A DNA stretch of 47,082 nt from Micromonospora tarensis (lineage in GTDB: Bacteria > Actinomycetota > Actinomycetes > Mycobacteriales > Micromonosporaceae). The notes under the pieces are model-generated. The model was not told where the DNA came from. It searched no databases and was given only the letters and a program-made list of their open reading frames with translations. Where the stretch lies: positions 1 to 47,082 of the forward strand of contig NZ_JAEVHL010000025.1 of the NCBI RefSeq assembly GCF_016803395.1, read 5' to 3'. A program made the position numbers and the translations under genes. How positions within the stretch are numbered: the first letter of the stretch is position 1; every line of letters starts with the position of its first letter. Of the stretch, positions 1 to 8,828 are shown piece after piece.

Positions 1-278
1 CCAGCGGCGGGCCTGCCTGCTGCCGTAGCCGCCGACGCCGGGCACCACCGCGCAGCCGGCCGGCGCGGCCTGCACCGTCGCCCGCACCACGGCGGCCCGC
101 TCGTCGTCGGAGAGGGCCCGGTACTCCCCCGCCGACGCGCACGGCGCGACCCCGTCACACCCCTCGGCGGCGAGCCAACGGACGTGTTCCTGGAGCTGGT
201 CGAAGTCGACCGACTGGTCGGCCCGGAACGCGTGGTGATGGCGACCAGCACACCCCGCCAGGGCCTACCAGCTCCCAC
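1..278 (-). pseudogene. DapA-family (dihydrodipicolinate synthase-like) lyase, N-terminal part, frameshifted, cut by window edge
   Basis: Reading the minus strand from a GTG at 278 gives a start ending in WRGVLVAITT. After a one-base shift near 229-236 it continues as AFRADQSVDFDQLQEHVRWL, then AAEGCDGVAPCASAGEYRALSDDE and VPGVGGYG. This is the N-terminal third of the DHDPS/N-acetylneuraminate lyase TIM-barrel family: the WxGVxVAxTTPF start and the GEYxxLxxxER segment are typical, and the substrate-binding GxxGE region reads CASAGEY. One missing C in an ACCAC run would restore the frame, so it may be a sequencing error rather than a dead gene. It is divergent from the PucR-type regulator, which may control it. 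The substrate cannot be told from this fragment. Confidence 0.7.
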
Positions 279-517
279 TCGGAAATCCCCGCTGCGCACC
301 GGCACCGCCCCTCGATCCACCCGCACCGTGCGCGGCGGCGCTGGTGCGGTCCGTACCGGAACCCTAGGAACGGCTGCCGCCACCGGTCTTCGGACAGATG
401 CCGGAACAGTCGCGCTGCCGCCCGTCCTTTTGTCGCTCCTGGACAGTGGACCTTGCGCGAGACCCCACCCGCACCGGAGGGTAAGGACTGGCGATCGCGC
501 GCAACCAGGGGAGTTAC

Positions 518-1747
518 ATGCAGGGTGAGCTCCAGCGAATCGTCGACGCCGTCGCCGCCCGGGTGGGGCGACCCGCCCTCATCGAGGACCGGCGACAGCG
601 GGTGGTCGCCTACAGCGAGCACGACGGGCCGATGGACGACGTCCGCCGGACGTCGATTCTGCGCCGGCAGACGACGCCGGAGGTGATCGCCTGGTTCCGG
701 GGCCTGGGCGTGCTCACGGCGCACGCGCCGGTCCGCACCCCCGCCTGCGCCGAGTTGGATCTGCTGGCGCGGGTCTGCGTGCCGATCCGGCACGACGACC
801 TGCTGCTCGGGTTCGTCTGGTTCATCGACGCGGACGGCTCGATGACCGACGCGGACATCGCCACCGCGACCGGCCCCTTCACCGACCTGTCGCTGGCCCT
901 GTACCGGGAGAACCTACTCGGTGAGCTCGCCTCACAGCGGGAGACCGAGGCCACCCGCACCCTGTTGGTGGAGAGCCGACAGGCGCGCGAGCACGCGGCG
1001 CGGGCGCTGCTGGAGGAGGGCGTGGTGGCCGCTGACGGGTCGACAGTCGCGCTCGTAGCCCAGCTCGTGCCGGCCGGCGGCCGGCAGCCCGACGAGGTGG
1101 CCCGGATCGCCTTGGAGCAGGCGCTTGTCTCCACCCGCCGGTGGATCGGTGTGCGGGAGACGCTGCACCTCGTCTGGCACGACCACGGAGTGCTGCTGGT
1201 CTGCGGCGACCGGATCGCCGGCCGGCCCTCGCCGGAGGCCTCCGCCGGGCACCTGGACGAGGCGCTGGGCACCGCGACCCGGGGCCTGGCCTCGGTGGAC
1301 CGGACCGTGACCGGAATCGGCCAGCCCCGCGCCGAGCTGTCCAGCGCGGTCGAGTCCTACCAGGAGGCGGCGCAGGCCGCCCGGGTCGGCGCGCAGCTGC
1401 CCGCGCTGGGCCGGGTGGTCTCCTGGGCCGGCCTGGGCATCTACCGGGTGCTGTCCCAACTGGACAGCCAGCACCTCGACGTCGCGGGCGTCCATCCCGG
1501 GCTGGAGCGGCTGCTGCGCGACGACGCCCACCAGGTGCTGTTGGAGACCCTGGAGGCCTACCTCGACCTGGCGGGCAACGCGCACGCGACAGCGGAGAAG
1601 CTCCGGCTGCACCGGACCACCCTCTACTACCGGCTGCAACGGGTGGAGCAGCTCGCCGGGACCGACCTCAAGGACGGCAACGAACGGCTCTGTCTGCACC
1701 TGGCCATGAAGCTCGGTCGGCTCACCGGCCACTACCGCACGGCCTGA
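518..1747 (+). CDS. PucR/CdaR-type helix-turn-helix transcriptional regulator
   Basis: A 409-aa cytoplasmic regulator. The N-terminal half (about residues 1-160) looks like a sensory GAF/PucR-N region. The middle (about 165-290) is the GGDEF-like CdaR segment, with paired VALVAQLV and GVLLVCGDRI strands. The C-terminus carries the PucR HTH: ATAEKLRLHRTTLYYRLQRVEQLAG. Length fits the family. The ATG at 518 follows a GGGGAG ribosome site at good spacing. It is transcribed away from the DapA-like gene, and regulators of this family commonly control such neighbouring catabolic genes in response to a metabolite; that link is inferred. No operator stands out in the 239-bp intergenic region. Confidence 0.88.
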   Translation: MQGELQRIVDAVAARVGRPALIEDRRQRVVAYSEHDGPMDDVRRTSILRRQTTPEVIAWFRGLGVLTAHAPVRTPACAELDLLARVCVPIRHDDLLLGFVWFIDADGSMTDADIATATGPFTDLSLALYRENLLGELASQRETEATRTLLVESRQAREHAARALLEEGVVAADGSTVALVAQLVPAGGRQPDEVARIALEQALVSTRRWIGVRETLHLVWHDHGVLLVCGDRIAGRPSPEASAGHLDEALGTATRGLASVDRTVTGIGQPRAELSSAVESYQEAAQAARVGAQLPALGRVVSWAGLGIYRVLSQLDSQHLDVAGVHPGLERLLRDDAHQVLLETLEAYLDLAGNAHATAEKLRLHRTTLYYRLQRVEQLAGTDLKDGNERLCLHLAMKLGRLTGHYRTA

Positions 1748-1901
1748 CCCCGCCGAGCCCACGGGTGAGGTGTTCTGATTCTCGCTGGGCCTCTCGCGCG
1801 GTGGCACTGGACGCTGATGCTCATCGGTCACCGCCGCTGTCGCACCCGACGGGTAGCGGCAGCGGGGCCGCGGATGCCGTGACGGCAGCGGCGGGCTGGG
1901 A

Positions 1902-2804
1902 TCAGGGGACGATCACCACGCCGCCGCGGACGCCGCCCTGGGCCAGCCGGTCGTGAGCGGACGCGGCGGCGGCGAACTGGTACACGCCGGCGACCCGAAG
2001 CGGGATGTCACCGCTGGCAACGAGTTCGACCAGGTCACCCAGCCGCGAGCCGTCCGGCAGCACCTCCAGCGCGACGGTCCGGATGTCCCGCACCGGTTCC
2101 GGGCGAAGCGGAGGCGACGCGGCCACGTAGCCGCCGCCGTCGCGGACGAGGTCCAGCAGCGAGGAGCCGATCACCGCCAGGTCGATGACCGCGTCGAACG
2201 TCCCCGTCGGCTCGTCGGAGCGCGACAGGAACGCCGCGCCCAGCGACTCCACGAACGCCCGGTCGTCCGTCCCGGCGAGTCCGGTGGCGTGCAGGCCGGC
2301 CACTCGGGCCAGCGCCAGGACGAACCCGCCCACCTGCCCGGCGGCGCCGGTGACGAGCACCGTCGAACCCGCCGGGAGGGCGAGCAGGTCGAGTGCCTGG
2401 GCGGCGGCGAGACCGTTTGTCGGCAGGGTCGCCGCCTCGGTGGCGGGAACGCCGGCGGGCGCGGTGGTCAGCCAGGCCGCGTCGAGCACCACGTACTCCG
2501 CGTGGGTGCCGACAGTGGTTTGCAGCCATGGTGAGAAGCCGATGACCTCGTCGCCGATCGTGAACCGCTCGACCGCCGGGTCGACCGCGTCGACGACGCC
2601 TGCCACATCCCAGCCGGGCGTGTACGGCAGACCGGTCGGTAGCGGAGCCGGGAACCGACCGGAGCGGATCATCAGGTCGACCGGGTGGACGACGGACGCG
2701 GCGACAGTGACCCGTACCTGCCCCGGTCCGGGCTCGGGCATCGGCACGTCGGCCACGTGCAGGACCTCCGGTCCGCCGAACTGTGCATAGCTGACTGCGC
2801 GCAT
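1902..2804 (-). CDS. NADP-dependent quinone oxidoreductase-like protein (MDR superfamily)
   Basis: A 300-aa medium-chain dehydrogenase/reductase without structural zinc ligands. The N-terminal GroES-like domain contains MRAVSYAQFGGPEVL and GWDVAGVVDAVD; the Rossmann domain has VLVTGAAGQVGGFVLALAR as the cofactor loop. The family reduces quinones or alpha,beta-unsaturated carbonyls with NADPH. Start: ATG at 2804 preceded by GAGGAGACAACG, a strong ribosome site; longer readings extend into the promoter region. It is divergent from the HxlR regulator at 2909, the usual arrangement for redox- or aldehyde-responsive HxlR control. Confidence 0.88.
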   Translation of the reverse strand: MRAVSYAQFGGPEVLHVADVPMPEPGPGQVRVTVAASVVHPVDLMIRSGRFPAPLPTGLPYTPGWDVAGVVDAVDPAVERFTIGDEVIGFSPWLQTTVGTHAEYVVLDAAWLTTAPAGVPATEAATLPTNGLAAAQALDLLALPAGSTVLVTGAAGQVGGFVLALARVAGLHATGLAGTDDRAFVESLGAAFLSRSDEPTGTFDAVIDLAVIGSSLLDLVRDGGGYVAASPPLRPEPVRDIRTVALEVLPDGSRLGDLVELVASGDIPLRVAGVYQFAAAASAHDRLAQGGVRGGVVIVP

Positions 2805-2881
2805 CGTTGTCTCCTCGGTGGTTCCAGTGATCACCAGGACGGTACGAACCGGAGGGCACCGTGAGTAAGTAGGTACCGTGA

Positions 2882-2896
2882 GGTGCCTAGGGCACC
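2882..2896. promoter_or_regulatory. Inverted repeat between the oxidoreductase and HxlR genes, probable operator
   Basis: GGTGCC-TAG-GGCACC is a perfect 6-bp inverted repeat lying 12 bp before the HxlR ATG. A further GGCACC occurs at 2855-2860, and ACCGTGAG is directly repeated in the same intergenic space. The position between a divergent HxlR/oxidoreductase pair suggests autoregulation; binding is inferred. Confidence 0.5.
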
Positions 2897-2908
2897 GATG
2901 GAGGCACG

Positions 2909-3307
2909 ATGGCGACCACGACTGCGGCCCAACGCCGCGAACAGGCCAAACGCGACTACGACGCGTTCCTGGCACAGTGCCCGACACGTGAGCTGCTGAG
3001 CAGGCTCACCGACAAGTGGGTCGCACTGGTGGTTCCGGCCCTCGCCGACGGCCCGCAGCGGCACAGCGAACTGGCCGGCCGGATCGCCGGCGTCAGCCAG
3101 AAGATGCTCACCCAGACGCTACGCACGCTGGAGCGCGACGGCCTGGTCACCCGCACGGTCACCGCGTCGGTACCGGCCCGCGTCGACTACGAACTCACGC
3201 CACTCGGCCACGAACTGTTTCCGGTCATGGTCGCGATCAAGCACTGGGCGGAAGCGCACATGGACCAGGTGTTCACAGCCCGCGCCGAATTCGACGCGCG
3301 ACCCTGA
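2909..3307 (+). CDS. HxlR-family winged-helix transcriptional regulator
   Basis: A 132-aa protein with the HxlR core: CPTRELLSRLTDKWVALVV, then HSELAGRIAGVSQKMLTQTLR as the recognition region, and RVDYELTPLGHEL as the wing. The Cys at the start of CPTRELL is the residue often used as a thiol sensor in this family. Start ATG at 2909 with GGAGG just upstream. Divergent from the MDR oxidoreductase, which is its likely target; the effector is unknown. Confidence 0.9.
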   Translation: MATTTAAQRREQAKRDYDAFLAQCPTRELLSRLTDKWVALVVPALADGPQRHSELAGRIAGVSQKMLTQTLRTLERDGLVTRTVTASVPARVDYELTPLGHELFPVMVAIKHWAEAHMDQVFTARAEFDARP

Positions 3308-3387
3308 CCCCTGGGAGGGGCGCGGCAGCTCCGCTCATGGCAGGTACGGCCGCCGGCCCACCCCGGGTCACAGGCGCCTCGGATGCC

Positions 3388-5121
3388 CTAGGAGGAGAGG
3401 AGCTCGCGTGCCCGATCCGCCCCGACCGCCAGCAACAGGGTGGGCAGCCGGGGACCGGTGTCCCGGCCGACCAGTAGCCGGTAGACCAGCGCGAAGAAGT
3501 TGCGCTGAGCCACTTTCAGCTCCGGGGTCGGCTTGGTGTCCGGCGGCAGCCCGGCGATCGTCTTCGGCACGCCGTAGAGCAGCGTGGTCAGCCCCTCCAG
3601 CGACCAGTGCTCGTCGAGACCGCCGAGGAGCAGGTCCAGCGACTTCCGCTGATCGTCGTCGAGCGCGGCCAGCAGCTCCTTGTCCGCCTCGGGCCGCACC
3701 CTCGTCCGCTGCTCGGCGGGGAGCTGGGTCTCCACCCAACGCTGCACCTTGTCGAGCCTCGGTCGCACCTCAGCCAGGGAGGTGATCGGCTGCTCCGGGT
3801 CCATGGCGCTCAGGATGCGCAGGATCTGGTCGCTCTGGCCGGTCGTGATGTCCACGATCGACGCCAGCGTGCGGTAGGACACCGGGCGGGGCGTGCGCGG
3901 CAACTCGACCGCGGCCGTTCCGACCGCACGGTCGTAGCCCGCTCGGTCGACCGGCCCGGTCGCCCCCGCCGAGACCTTCCGCTCCAGCGCGTCCCACTCG
4001 TCGTAGAGCCGGTGAATCTCCTGGTCGAAGGCGACCTTGAAGGATTGGTTGGGCCTGCGGCGCACGTACAGCCAGCGCAGCAGCGATGCCTCCATGATCT
4101 CCAACGCGTCCGCCGGGGTCGGCACGGCGCCGCGGGAACTACTCATCTTCGCCATGCCGCTGATGCCGACGAACGCGTACATCGGCCCGATCGGCTGCGG
4201 CGCGCCGAAGACCTCGGTCACGATCTGACCGCCGACCACGAAGGAGGAGCCCGGCGACTGGTGGTCCACGCCGGACGGTTCGAAAACCACTCCCTCGTAG
4301 GCCCAGCGCATCGGCCAGTCGACCTTCCAGACCAGCTTGCCCCGGTTGAACTCGCTCAGCAGGACGGTTTCGGTGTGGCCGCACCTACAGGTGTACGTCA
4401 GGGCGGTGGTGCTGTCGTCGTAGGCCACGACCGTGGTGAAGTCGGTCCCGCACTGGGCGCAGTACGGCTTGTAGGGGTAGTAGCCGGTAGCCGTCTCGCC
4501 GTCGTCGTCGCTGGCCGCACCGGAGCCGGCCGCCGCCTCGACGGCCGCGGCGGCGTCCGCCTCGTCCAGGTTCTTGGTCGACGGCGTCGCCGCGACGCCA
4601 GCCTTCGTCCGGTATCGGCCGAGGATGTCGTCGATCCGGGCGCGCTCGCGCATCGCCAGCAGGATCTGCTCCCGGTACGCGCCGGAGGTGTACATCTGGG
4701 TCTGGCTGATCGCCCGGTACTCCACGCCGAGCTCCGCCAACGACTGGGTCATCGCGGCCTTGAAGTGCTCGGCCCAGTTGTCGTGCGAGCTGCCGGGCGG
4801 GGCCGGCACCGAGGTCAGCGGCTTGCCGATGTGCTCGGCCCAGGACGGGTCGATGCCCGCCGGCACCTTGCGGAACCGGTCGTAGTCGTCCCAGGAGATG
4901 ATGTGAACGACGTCATGGCCGCGCCGCTTGATCTCGTCCGCGACCAGGTGCGGGGTCATCACCTCGCGGAGGTTGCCGAGGTGGATCGGGCCTGACGGGC
5001 TGAGCCCGGAGGCGCAGACGATCGGCTTGCCAGGCGCTCGCCGCTCGGCCTCGGCGATCACTTCGCCGGCATACCGATCGACCCAGTCGCGGTCAACTTC
5101 GCTCGCCACGGTCTCCCACAC
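3388..5121 (-). CDS. lysK: Lysine--tRNA ligase, class I
   Basis: A 577-aa cytoplasmic enzyme that charges tRNA-Lys. It is the class I form: the HIGH motif is PIHLGNLRE near residues 45-53, the KMSKS motif is KMSSSRG, and a zinc-knuckle-like pair YCAQCG...TCRCGH sits in the insertion. The C-terminal helical domain (about 350-577) is complete. The GTG start at 5121 is followed by WETVASEVDRDW, typical of actinomycete members; the ribosome site is weak. A low-complexity Asp/Ala-rich loop (AAAAVEAAAGSGAASDDDGE) lies before the zinc region. Some actinobacteria also carry a class II enzyme, so this may not be the sole LysRS. It is followed upstream by the 3' end of the conflict operon on the same strand but separated from it by a hairpin. 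Confidence 0.93.
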   Translation of the reverse strand: MWETVASEVDRDWVDRYAGEVIAEAERRAPGKPIVCASGLSPSGPIHLGNLREVMTPHLVADEIKRRGHDVVHIISWDDYDRFRKVPAGIDPSWAEHIGKPLTSVPAPPGSSHDNWAEHFKAAMTQSLAELGVEYRAISQTQMYTSGAYREQILLAMRERARIDDILGRYRTKAGVAATPSTKNLDEADAAAAVEAAAGSGAASDDDGETATGYYPYKPYCAQCGTDFTTVVAYDDSTTALTYTCRCGHTETVLLSEFNRGKLVWKVDWPMRWAYEGVVFEPSGVDHQSPGSSFVVGGQIVTEVFGAPQPIGPMYAFVGISGMAKMSSSRGAVPTPADALEIMEASLLRWLYVRRRPNQSFKVAFDQEIHRLYDEWDALERKVSAGATGPVDRAGYDRAVGTAAVELPRTPRPVSYRTLASIVDITTGQSDQILRILSAMDPEQPITSLAEVRPRLDKVQRWVETQLPAEQRTRVRPEADKELLAALDDDQRKSLDLLLGGLDEHWSLEGLTTLLYGVPKTIAGLPPDTKPTPELKVAQRNFFALVYRLLVGRDTGPRLPTLLLAVGADRARELLSS

Positions 5122-5187
5122 TTACTCTGATACTTGCGCGAACTACCCGATCCCGGCCAAAGCGGTCTGGCGCGGATCCGCCCAGTC

Positions 5188-5230
5188 TAGTACCGCAGTC
5201 GACTACGCCAGGGCGTAGGGGCAGGTACTA
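5188..5230 (-). terminator. Nested perfect hairpin at the end of the conflict operon
   Basis: Outer arms TAGTACC (5188-5194) and GGTACTA (5224-5230), and inner arms CTACGCC (5203-5209) and GGCGTAG (5212-5218), form two stacked perfect stems. The outer right arm contains the stop codon of the trypsin-NACHT gene. It probably ends the operon before lysK. There is no clear U tract, which is common in actinomycetes. Confidence 0.6.
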
Positions 5231-8200
5231 ACCGGTCTCGACGACGTCGCGGGGTTCGGCGAGCCAGGCGAGTGTTCGAAGGGCAGCGTACGCGGTCTCC
5301 CGAACCTCCGGCGACTCGCTGGAATCGCTGGTCAGCTGCCACAGCCGCGGGAGCGCGGCGGTGACACCCCGACTGCCGACGCCGATCGTCGCCGCCACCA
5401 GCCTGCGGTCCGAGGAACGCTGCTCGCCCTTGCGGAGTTCGAGCATCCGCGCCGGCCACGCCGCTGGCCACGCGGTCGGGTCCAGGCAGCTGAGCAGCAT
5501 CGCCGCGGAGGCGTCGTCGGACAAATCCCCCAGCGCCAGGATCCCCGTGGTGACCACCGTTACATCGACCTCCCGACGAAGTCGCTCGATGATCAACGGC
5601 GCTGCCTCCGGCACGGCCATCTGCGCCAGCGCCCGGTACGCCGCCGTCCGGAACCTCTCGTCGTGTCCCTTCAGGTACCGCGTCAACGGCGGGACGGCGA
5701 CCGGGTCACCCGCGGCGGCGAGCGCGAGGACCACCCGAATCGTCCGTGGATCAGTTTCCGGGTAGCTGGCGACGAGGGGTCGCAGCCAGGGCACGGCGAC
5801 GGCGGACGGGACCGCCACGAACAGGTCGAGACAGCGATCCACCAGATAGGGGTGCTCGCTCGCGCGCCTGGTCAGGAGACTGTGCGCGGTGGAGTTACCG
5901 GTGCGGATCAGAGCGCTTACCGCAACGGTGACCAGGTCGTGGTCACCAAGGGTCAGCAACTGATCGACCACCTCTGCCGCAGCGGCCGGATCACGTTCCA
6001 GCAGCGACTGCACGGCGGCCGACCGCACCCGGTGGGGCTGGGCCGCGTCCGTCACATAGTCGAGCAACGTCCGCGAGCTCGACAGGTAGGCCATGAGTGA
6101 CGAGAGGCTGAGCAGATTTCCCAGGCTGACCTGGTCGGCGCAGTCGGCCAGTAGCGCAGAGACGAAGTCGTGGTCCGCCTCCACCTGCTCGGGGTCGGCG
6201 AGGGCGCGCAGCGAGAGCTGGAGCAGCGGGTCGGGCTCGGTCACGTAGAGCCGGCGCAGTGCCGCGCGCACGCGCTGCGGCTCCGCCGCCCGAAGCAGTG
6301 CCGGCAACGCCAGCCCCCGCACCTCGCGCGGCGACCGCCAGCACAGCTCGATGCTCTCCTCCGCGAGCGGGCGCACCTGCTCCAGCGCGGCCGCCGCCGA
6401 CGCGGCGATCGAACTGTACGGACTGTGCAGGTGGGTGAGGAGGTCCTCGCCGGCTGTTCGTCCGTTCTGTCCCACCGCCTTCAGCACCGCCACCACCATC
6501 CGCACCCAGCTCTCCTCGTCGCCCAGCTGTGCCATCGTCTCCTCGACGCAGAGGCCGGCGAGCAGCCCCATCAGGTATCGCCCGCTCTCCTCGGTCGGCA
6601 CCAGGCCCAGCAGTGCGACGAACCGGTGGAACGCCCGATGACTGCCGAACCCGCCGTCGCGGTTGGTGACAAGGTCGTGCGCATGGCTGAGGAGCCCGGG
6701 TCGAGTGGTGCAGAGGGCGGCGAGCGCGAACGAGCCCTCGGTCGACATGGCCGACAGGTCGGACTCGATGGCCAGCTCGACCAGCGCGCGCAGCAGCCCT
6801 GCCAACGTGGCGGGCGAGACGTCGGCCTCGGCGGCGCAGCGCGCGGCGAGCAGCAGTCGGTCATGTCGGGCGAGGGGCCCACCGCCCGCAACGGCGAACA
6901 GCTCGGCGAGGAACTGGTCGGCGTCGGCGCTCGGCAGTTGGGACGCGAAGAGCCGAACCACCTCTTCCCACAACGGGTTACCGACATGCGACGCGATCTC
7001 GGCACGCCCGGCATGGCCCAGCCGCAGCAGCGCCGAGGCGGCGAGGTACTCCTGGAACGACCGATGAATGAATCGGAGGCCGCCGCGATTGTCCCCGGCC
7101 AGGATGCCGTCGCGCTTGACGATGGCCGCGAGCACCTCTTCCGGATCGGCGGCGCGTAGGTGGCGCCCGCTGTCACTGGCCTGAAACTCCTCGACGAGAT
7201 CCAGCGTCTCGTCAGTGGAGAGCGCCTCCCGTTTCCTCCGCATGAAGGTCAGCGCCAGGTGTTGCAGCAGCCGTTCCTTGGCCCGCCGTTGCAGGGTCAG
7301 CCCGTACGCCTCGCCGTCGCGCCGCCGAAGCAGCTCGTCGACGAGACGGCCGTACAGTTCGGCGCGGTGCGCCGGTAGGTTCGCTCCGCCCTGCCGTTCG
7401 GAGAGCATCGCCAGCAGGGACAGCAGCAGAGGGCTGCGCCCGAACCCGCTGATCGCCGGCCTAGCCTCGACCTGCAGGCTCAGGTCGTGGCCGAGCGTGG
7501 GGTCGTCCTCGAACCAGTGTTGGAGAAAGCGGCGACGCTGGGACCTGTTGAACCCGACGCACTCGAAAACCCTGAACGCGGTTGGCAGGATGCCGCTCGG
7601 AAACGACGCCGTGCGGCAGGTCACGAAGACGTGGTTACGTTGGGCGGCGAGCCGAACCACCTCGGCGGCGACCGCCTGCTGATCGGCCCTCGGCATCTCG
7701 TCGAGGCCATCGAGGAAGTACACAGCCTGTCCTCGATCGGTCTCCCGCTCGATGATGTCGGCGGCCTGCGGATGGACGCCGCGGAGGTAGGCGCGAACCG
7801 CGCCCGGTTCGCGGCCGAGCGCGGCAAGCTTGATGAAGACGGGCACCCGCCCCGGAAAGAGTTCGCCTCGGCAGGTCCTGATGAGTAGGTGACGGATCAG
7901 CGTTGTCTTGCCCACGCCGGGCTCGCCGAGAACGACAGCCGCCGGCTGCGCGAGCACCTCGCCCAGTGGCACCTCTGGTTGCCGGTGTTGGCGCTGCGGG
8001 CTGCCCTGGTCACGCTGGAAGTCGATCTTGGCAGAGGGGCCGACGTCGGTGGGCCGGCCGGTGGAGTCCAGCCCCTGGCGCGCTCCGGTGACGGCCACCG
8101 AGGCCAGCGTGAGCGTGACGTAGATCTGGTCCAAGCGCAGGTCCCGCTGGAGGTCGGCAAGGGTGACGTAGGAATGCTCCCGCGCCAACTGCTCAAGGTA

Positions 8201-8803
8201 CGGGCCGAGCGTCACGGTGCCGGTGAGCTGGGCGTTCTCTTCCAGCAGGCCGGGACGCAGCTGCTCGACCTCCTGGATCGGCACCGCGTATCCTCCGCCG
8301 TCCGGGTTCTGGCGCACCACCACGCCAACCACCCGTCGGTCCGCCAGCGAGTATGCCGGCCCGCCGGACAGGCCGGACGAGACGGCCGCCGATTGGAGCA
8401 CGATCAGTTGTCGAGGGGTCGCGAGCTTACGGTCCCAGGCCGGTCCCGCGAGCTTGCCCGAGGTGGAGTAGCCGTCGTACTGCCGGTCGGTGAACTGGTA
8501 ACCGAAGGCGTAGAAGGCGGCCAGTAGGTCCTCGGCCGAACCCACCGGCGCCAACGGGTGGTCCCGCTCGGCGACCTCGATCAGCAACAGGTCCGGCGTC
8601 TCAGGCTGTGGTGGCCGGATCACGTCCGTCACCGTCAGGTGGCGGCCCTGCCACTCGACCTGGATCGCGTCGCGCGAGGGCTCGGTCGGGCAGACGTGCT
8701 CGCAGGTGAGGACCAGGCCCGGCAACACGAAGAAGCCGGTGCCCAGGGACCCTCGCTGGGACACCCGGACCACACTCCTGGGCAACGCTTGGACGCCGGT
8801 CAT
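5228..8803 (-). CDS. Trypsin-like serine peptidase / NACHT NTPase / HEAT-repeat protein
   Basis: A 1191-aa three-part protein, counted from the ATG at 8803. Residues 1-185 are a trypsin-like fold with an apparently intact triad: His36 in LTCEHVC, Asp71 in TPDLLLIEV and Ser146 in SGLSGGPAYS. Residues about 200-290 link to a NACHT NTPase with Walker A GEPGVGKT (293-300), Walker B VYFLDGLDEMP (361-371) and a sensor region VFVTCRTASF. Residues about 600-1190 are helical HEAT-like repeats, for example VTVAVSALIRTGNSTAHSLL and VVTTGILALGDLSDDASA. No signal peptide is seen, so it should act in the cytoplasm. By family logic the repeats sense a cue, the NACHT module oligomerises with ATP/GTP, and the peptidase is the effector; that mechanism is inferred. 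The upstream FGE-like gene stops at 8829. Longer in-frame starts (to 8920) overlap it and lack a good ribosome site. Confidence 0.9.
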   Translation of the reverse strand: MTGVQALPRSVVRVSQRGSLGTGFFVLPGLVLTCEHVCPTEPSRDAIQVEWQGRHLTVTDVIRPPQPETPDLLLIEVAERDHPLAPVGSAEDLLAAFYAFGYQFTDRQYDGYSTSGKLAGPAWDRKLATPRQLIVLQSAAVSSGLSGGPAYSLADRRVVGVVVRQNPDGGGYAVPIQEVEQLRPGLLEENAQLTGTVTLGPYLEQLAREHSYVTLADLQRDLRLDQIYVTLTLASVAVTGARQGLDSTGRPTDVGPSAKIDFQRDQGSPQRQHRQPEVPLGEVLAQPAAVVLGEPGVGKTTLIRHLLIRTCRGELFPGRVPVFIKLAALGREPGAVRAYLRGVHPQAADIIERETDRGQAVYFLDGLDEMPRADQQAVAAEVVRLAAQRNHVFVTCRTASFPSGILPTAFRVFECVGFNRSQRRRFLQHWFEDDPTLGHDLSLQVEARPAISGFGRSPLLLSLLAMLSERQGGANLPAHRAELYGRLVDELLRRRDGEAYGLTLQRRAKERLLQHLALTFMRRKREALSTDETLDLVEEFQASDSGRHLRAADPEEVLAAIVKRDGILAGDNRGGLRFIHRSFQEYLAASALLRLGHAGRAEIASHVGNPLWEEVVRLFASQLPSADADQFLAELFAVAGGGPLARHDRLLLAARCAAEADVSPATLAGLLRALVELAIESDLSAMSTEGSFALAALCTTRPGLLSHAHDLVTNRDGGFGSHRAFHRFVALLGLVPTEESGRYLMGLLAGLCVEETMAQLGDEESWVRMVVAVLKAVGQNGRTAGEDLLTHLHSPYSSIAASAAAALEQVRPLAEESIELCWRSPREVRGLALPALLRAAEPQRVRAALRRLYVTEPDPLLQLSLRALADPEQVEADHDFVSALLADCADQVSLGNLLSLSSLMAYLSSSRTLLDYVTDAAQPHRVRSAAVQSLLERDPAAAAEVVDQLLTLGDHDLVTVAVSALIRTGNSTAHSLLTRRASEHPYLVDRCLDLFVAVPSAVAVPWLRPLVASYPETDPRTIRVVLALAAAGDPVAVPPLTRYLKGHDERFRTAAYRALAQMAVPEAAPLIIERLRREVDVTVVTTGILALGDLSDDASAAMLLSCLDPTAWPAAWPARMLELRKGEQRSSDRRLVAATIGVGSRGVTAALPRLWQLTSDSSESPEVRETAYAALRTLAWLAEPRDVVETG

Positions 8804-8828
8804 GCCAGCCCCGGCAAGCGGTTGGGCT

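Noticed and set aside
1831..1896. Possible terminator between PucR and the MDR oxidoreductase gene (CCGCCGCTG / CAGCGGCGG)
   Set aside because: The arms are about 50 bp apart with no compact stem; not convincing.
3607..4995. Long plus-strand frame opposite lysK (462 aa)
   Set aside because: Antisense shadow of a strongly coding gene; Arg/Gly/Val-rich with no family features.
5361..7378. Plus-strand frames across the trypsin-NACHT gene
   Set aside because: They are antisense shadows of the intact 1191-codon reading frame.
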